Shown: positions 62,422 to 64,000 of the stretch, one piece after another
Layout of the letters: each line of letters opens with the position of its first letter
How positions within the stretch are numbered: the first letter of the stretch is position 1
Source: an uncultured Bacteroides sp.
GTDB taxonomy: Bacteria > Bacteroidota > Bacteroidia > Bacteroidales > Bacteroidaceae
Assembly: GCF_958445495.1 (NCBI RefSeq)
Contig: NZ_CAUCSQ010000011.1
Location: 46,497 to 110,496, forward strand
DNA length: 64,000 bases
Direction: 5' to 3'
Notes under the pieces: generated by a model
Told to the model about the DNA's origin: nothing
The model's input: only the letters and a program-made list of their open reading frames with translations
The model's database searches: none
Position numbers and translations under genes: made by a program

Positions 62422-63981
62422 ATGAATGTGTTAGGATATGTTCGTGTAAGTACAGACGAACAGGCGGAGAAAGGTTTTAGTGTAGAATATCAGACTAAAT
62501 ACATAAAACAGCATTGTGAGATAAAGAAAAATAATCTAATAGCAATCTATGATGAGGATTGCAGCGCAAAGAATTTCAATCGACCACGTTTCAAGGAGAT
62601 GAAAGCTTATGCTTTTAAAAGGACAAATCATGTGGATATGATTTTGGTTACACGTTGGGATAGGTTTGCCCGCAACTTGACGCAAGCATTGGTGCAGATT
62701 GAGAAGTTTAAAGAAAGGGGCATCGAAATAAATAGCGTAGAGCAGCATATTGATTATGGACAACCTGACTATATCGTTATGCTTTCTATGTATTTATCGA
62801 CTTCACATTCGGAACGATTAAAAATATCTAGGCGCGTGAGAGAATGTAATTTTGCAGCCAGGAAAAATGGGAAATATACGAATGGGCATCCAGCTAAAGG
62901 GTATTACTGGAAGAAGCACGCAAAGAACGAAGAATCGGAATTGCTGATTGATAGACCTGTGGCTAATCTTATAGTAGAAAGTTTCAACTTGTTTGCTACA
63001 GGGCTGTATTCAGCTGACAGAGTACGGCAAATGATGGCTGAAAAGGGGGTGAAAATGCAAAAGCAGAGTTTTCTTAATATGCTCCGAAATAGGCTGTACA
63101 TTGGTGAGGTGCATGTACCAAGTTATAATGGTAGTAAAGATGAATGGGTAAAAGGAATTCATGAGCCGTTAATAGATAAAGAATTGTTTAATACGGTACA
63201 GGCTTTGCTGGATGGTAAAAGGAGAAACCACCCTAAGGCAAAGGCTAAAGTTGTACCTGAACTTTTTCTGCGTAACTTCTTGGTCTGCCCTGTTTGTGGT
63301 GGTAACTTGACGGGAAGTTTTTCAAGAAGTCGTAATGGTAGTCGTTATCCGTATTATCATTGTAATCATTCGGGGCATCAGCGGATAAAAGCAGATGAGG
63401 CGAATAAGACGTTTGTCCAATTTCTTAATAGTTTTGTTCCTGATGAGGATATTTTAGAGTTATTCAAGCTGGTTGTTGCTGATTTAAAACAGGTTCTTAA
63501 GTCGGATATAAATAAGCAGATTCAATGTTTAGATGATGAGATAGTGAGATTGGAGAATAAAATAAATGAGACTGATGATATGTTGATAGAGAAGGCGATT
63601 GATATAGATACGCACAAAAGAATAATCGCTCGCCACAAACAGTGTATTATTGAATTACGAGACAAACAAAACCTTTTAAAAAATAGTGATATAAAAGAAG
63701 TGCAAGAAAAGATAGAATACTCTACTAATATTTTAACTCATTTAGGAGATTATTTTGAAAAAGCAGATGCAGAAACTAAAATAAAGTTGGTTGGTTCGAT
63801 AATAGTTGGAAAAATGCAATTTTTGGAAAATAGTTATCGAACCGCTGAAATGAATGAAGTTCTTAATAAAATAGGTATGATTTCCAGCGAATTACAAAGG
63901 CTTGAAAAAGAAAAAGCCAGCAAAAATGCTGGCTTGTCTAATCTGGCTCTTCCTCTTGGACTTGAACCAAGGACCCTCTGA
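62422..63981 (+). CDS. Large serine recombinase (integrase)
   Basis: 519 residues. Resolvase domain with catalytic Ser10 (GYVRVSTDEQ), NRPRFKEMKAYAF, ILVTRWDRFARN and a SHSERLKISRRV helix. The Recombinase domain covers about 150-260 (GHPAKGYYWKK, MLRNRLYIGEV). A zinc ribbon has CPVCGGNL and YYHCNHSGH (about 290-320). A long coiled coil (about 360-430) is typical of integrases that bind attachment sites. The last residues (SKNAGLSNLALPLGLEPRTL) are translated from a tRNA terminator and tRNA-Asn on the opposite strand, so the genuine C-terminus may lie upstream or be formed by integration. Confidence 0.93.
   Translation: MNVLGYVRVSTDEQAEKGFSVEYQTKYIKQHCEIKKNNLIAIYDEDCSAKNFNRPRFKEMKAYAFKRTNHVDMILVTRWDRFARNLTQALVQIEKFKERGIEINSVEQHIDYGQPDYIVMLSMYLSTSHSERLKISRRVRECNFAARKNGKYTNGHPAKGYYWKKHAKNEESELLIDRPVANLIVESFNLFATGLYSADRVRQMMAEKGVKMQKQSFLNMLRNRLYIGEVHVPSYNGSKDEWVKGIHEPLIDKELFNTVQALLDGKRRNHPKAKAKVVPELFLRNFLVCPVCGGNLTGSFSRSRNGSRYPYYHCNHSGHQRIKADEANKTFVQFLNSFVPDEDILELFKLVVADLKQVLKSDINKQIQCLDDEIVRLENKINETDDMLIEKAIDIDTHKRIIARHKQCIIELRDKQNLLKNSDIKEVQEKIEYSTNILTHLGDYFEKADAETKIKLVGSIIVGKMQFLENSYRTAEMNEVLNKIGMISSELQRLEKEKASKNAGLSNLALPLGLEPRTL
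63904..63935 (-). terminator. Terminator of tRNA-Asn, inside the recombinase 3' end
   Basis: On the minus strand AAGCCAGC and GCTGGCTT flank a six-base loop and are followed by TTTTCTTTTTC. It lies just beyond the tRNA 3' end and is read through by the recombinase on the other strand. Confidence 0.82.
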
Positions 63982-64000
63982 TTAACAGTCAGATGCTCTA
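63944..64000 (-). tRNA. tRNA-Asn(GTT), 5' part beyond the window
   Basis: The minus strand shows the anticodon arm TCTGA-CTGTTAA-TCAGA (anticodon GTT, asparagine), a T arm CTTGG-TTCAAGT-CCAAG, the 3' acceptor strand AGGAAGA, discriminator G and an encoded CCA ending at 63944. The D arm and 5' acceptor strand are cut off by the right edge. Confidence 0.93.

Larger units (their letters stand above)
58746..63943. mobile_element. Putative integrated element beside tRNA-Asn
   Basis: About 5 kb, clearly more AT-rich than the left half of the window, with two serine recombinases, an XRE repressor, a replication-protein-like gene, a small DNA-binding-like protein and an uncharacterised membrane protein. 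It abuts the 3' end of tRNA-Asn. I could not find a duplicated tRNA end at the left side, so the left border (placed after the GntR terminator) is a guess and the unit may be composite or part of something larger to the right. Confidence 0.55.

Noticed and set aside
1..64000. CRISPR arrays, rRNA operons, riboswitches or insertion-sequence transposases
   Set aside because: I saw no regularly spaced repeats, rRNA segments, recognisable riboswitch cores or DDE transposase frames in the window.

Overview
The window comes from a human-gut-type Bacteroides (phylum Bacteroidota). Evidence is the two SusC/SusD pairs, a one-protein hybrid two-component sensor, an S-type sulfatase, lipoproteins with acidic residues after the lipid cysteine, and promoters of the Bacteroides TTTG - 19 to 21 bases - TAnnTTTG type. 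No species can be named from the sequence alone.

Layout. 1-5046: a sulfatase cut by the left edge and a divergent hybrid two-component sensor, probably the right flank of a sulfated-glycan locus. 5107-15562: mostly housekeeping genes. These are an outer-membrane barrel protein with a large TPR protein, a NUDIX hydrolase, a 342-base segment bounded by long inverted repeats, the peroxide-defence pair ahpC/ahpF, and an exported fusion of an endonuclease/exonuclease/phosphatase domain with a calcineurin-like phosphatase.

15709-32636 (polysaccharide-utilisation-type locus 1): a likely ten-gene minus-strand operon. It runs ribokinase, SusC, SusD, three different ADP-ribosylglycohydrolase-family proteins, two carbohydrate-esterase-like proteins, a GRP/RhaT-type sugar transporter and a surface lipoprotein, with a divergent LacI-type regulator. 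It resembles the ribose-utilisation (rus) loci of Bacteroides but is built around ADP-ribosylglycohydrolases. My reading is uptake of ribosylated or ADP-ribosylated compounds, ester and N/O-ribosyl cleavage outside the cytoplasm, then ribose import and phosphorylation.

33032-34589: inositol-monophosphatase-family and ComF-family genes separate the two loci. 34558-58685 (locus 2): GH43 and a sodium:solute symporter (minus) face a LacI-type regulator. Then comes an eight-gene plus-strand operon: SusC, SusD, DUF5017-like lipoprotein, two distantly paralogous large proteins of unknown activity (probably alpha/alpha barrels), a double SGNH hydrolase, GH3 with PA14, and a cytoplasmic FAD oxidoreductase. 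A GntR-type regulator with a sugar-binding-like domain follows. The substrate is unknown; the GH43 type hints at beta-1,3-galactan.

58746-64000: an AT-rich putative integrated element next to tRNA-Asn. It carries a 58-residue NUMOD3-like protein, a possible rolling-circle/filamentous-phage-type replication protein, a zinc-ribbon membrane protein, an XRE repressor, a small serine recombinase, a 49-residue protein and a large serine recombinase whose reading frame runs through the tRNA terminator into the tRNA gene. This element and the two loci are the most novel parts of the window.
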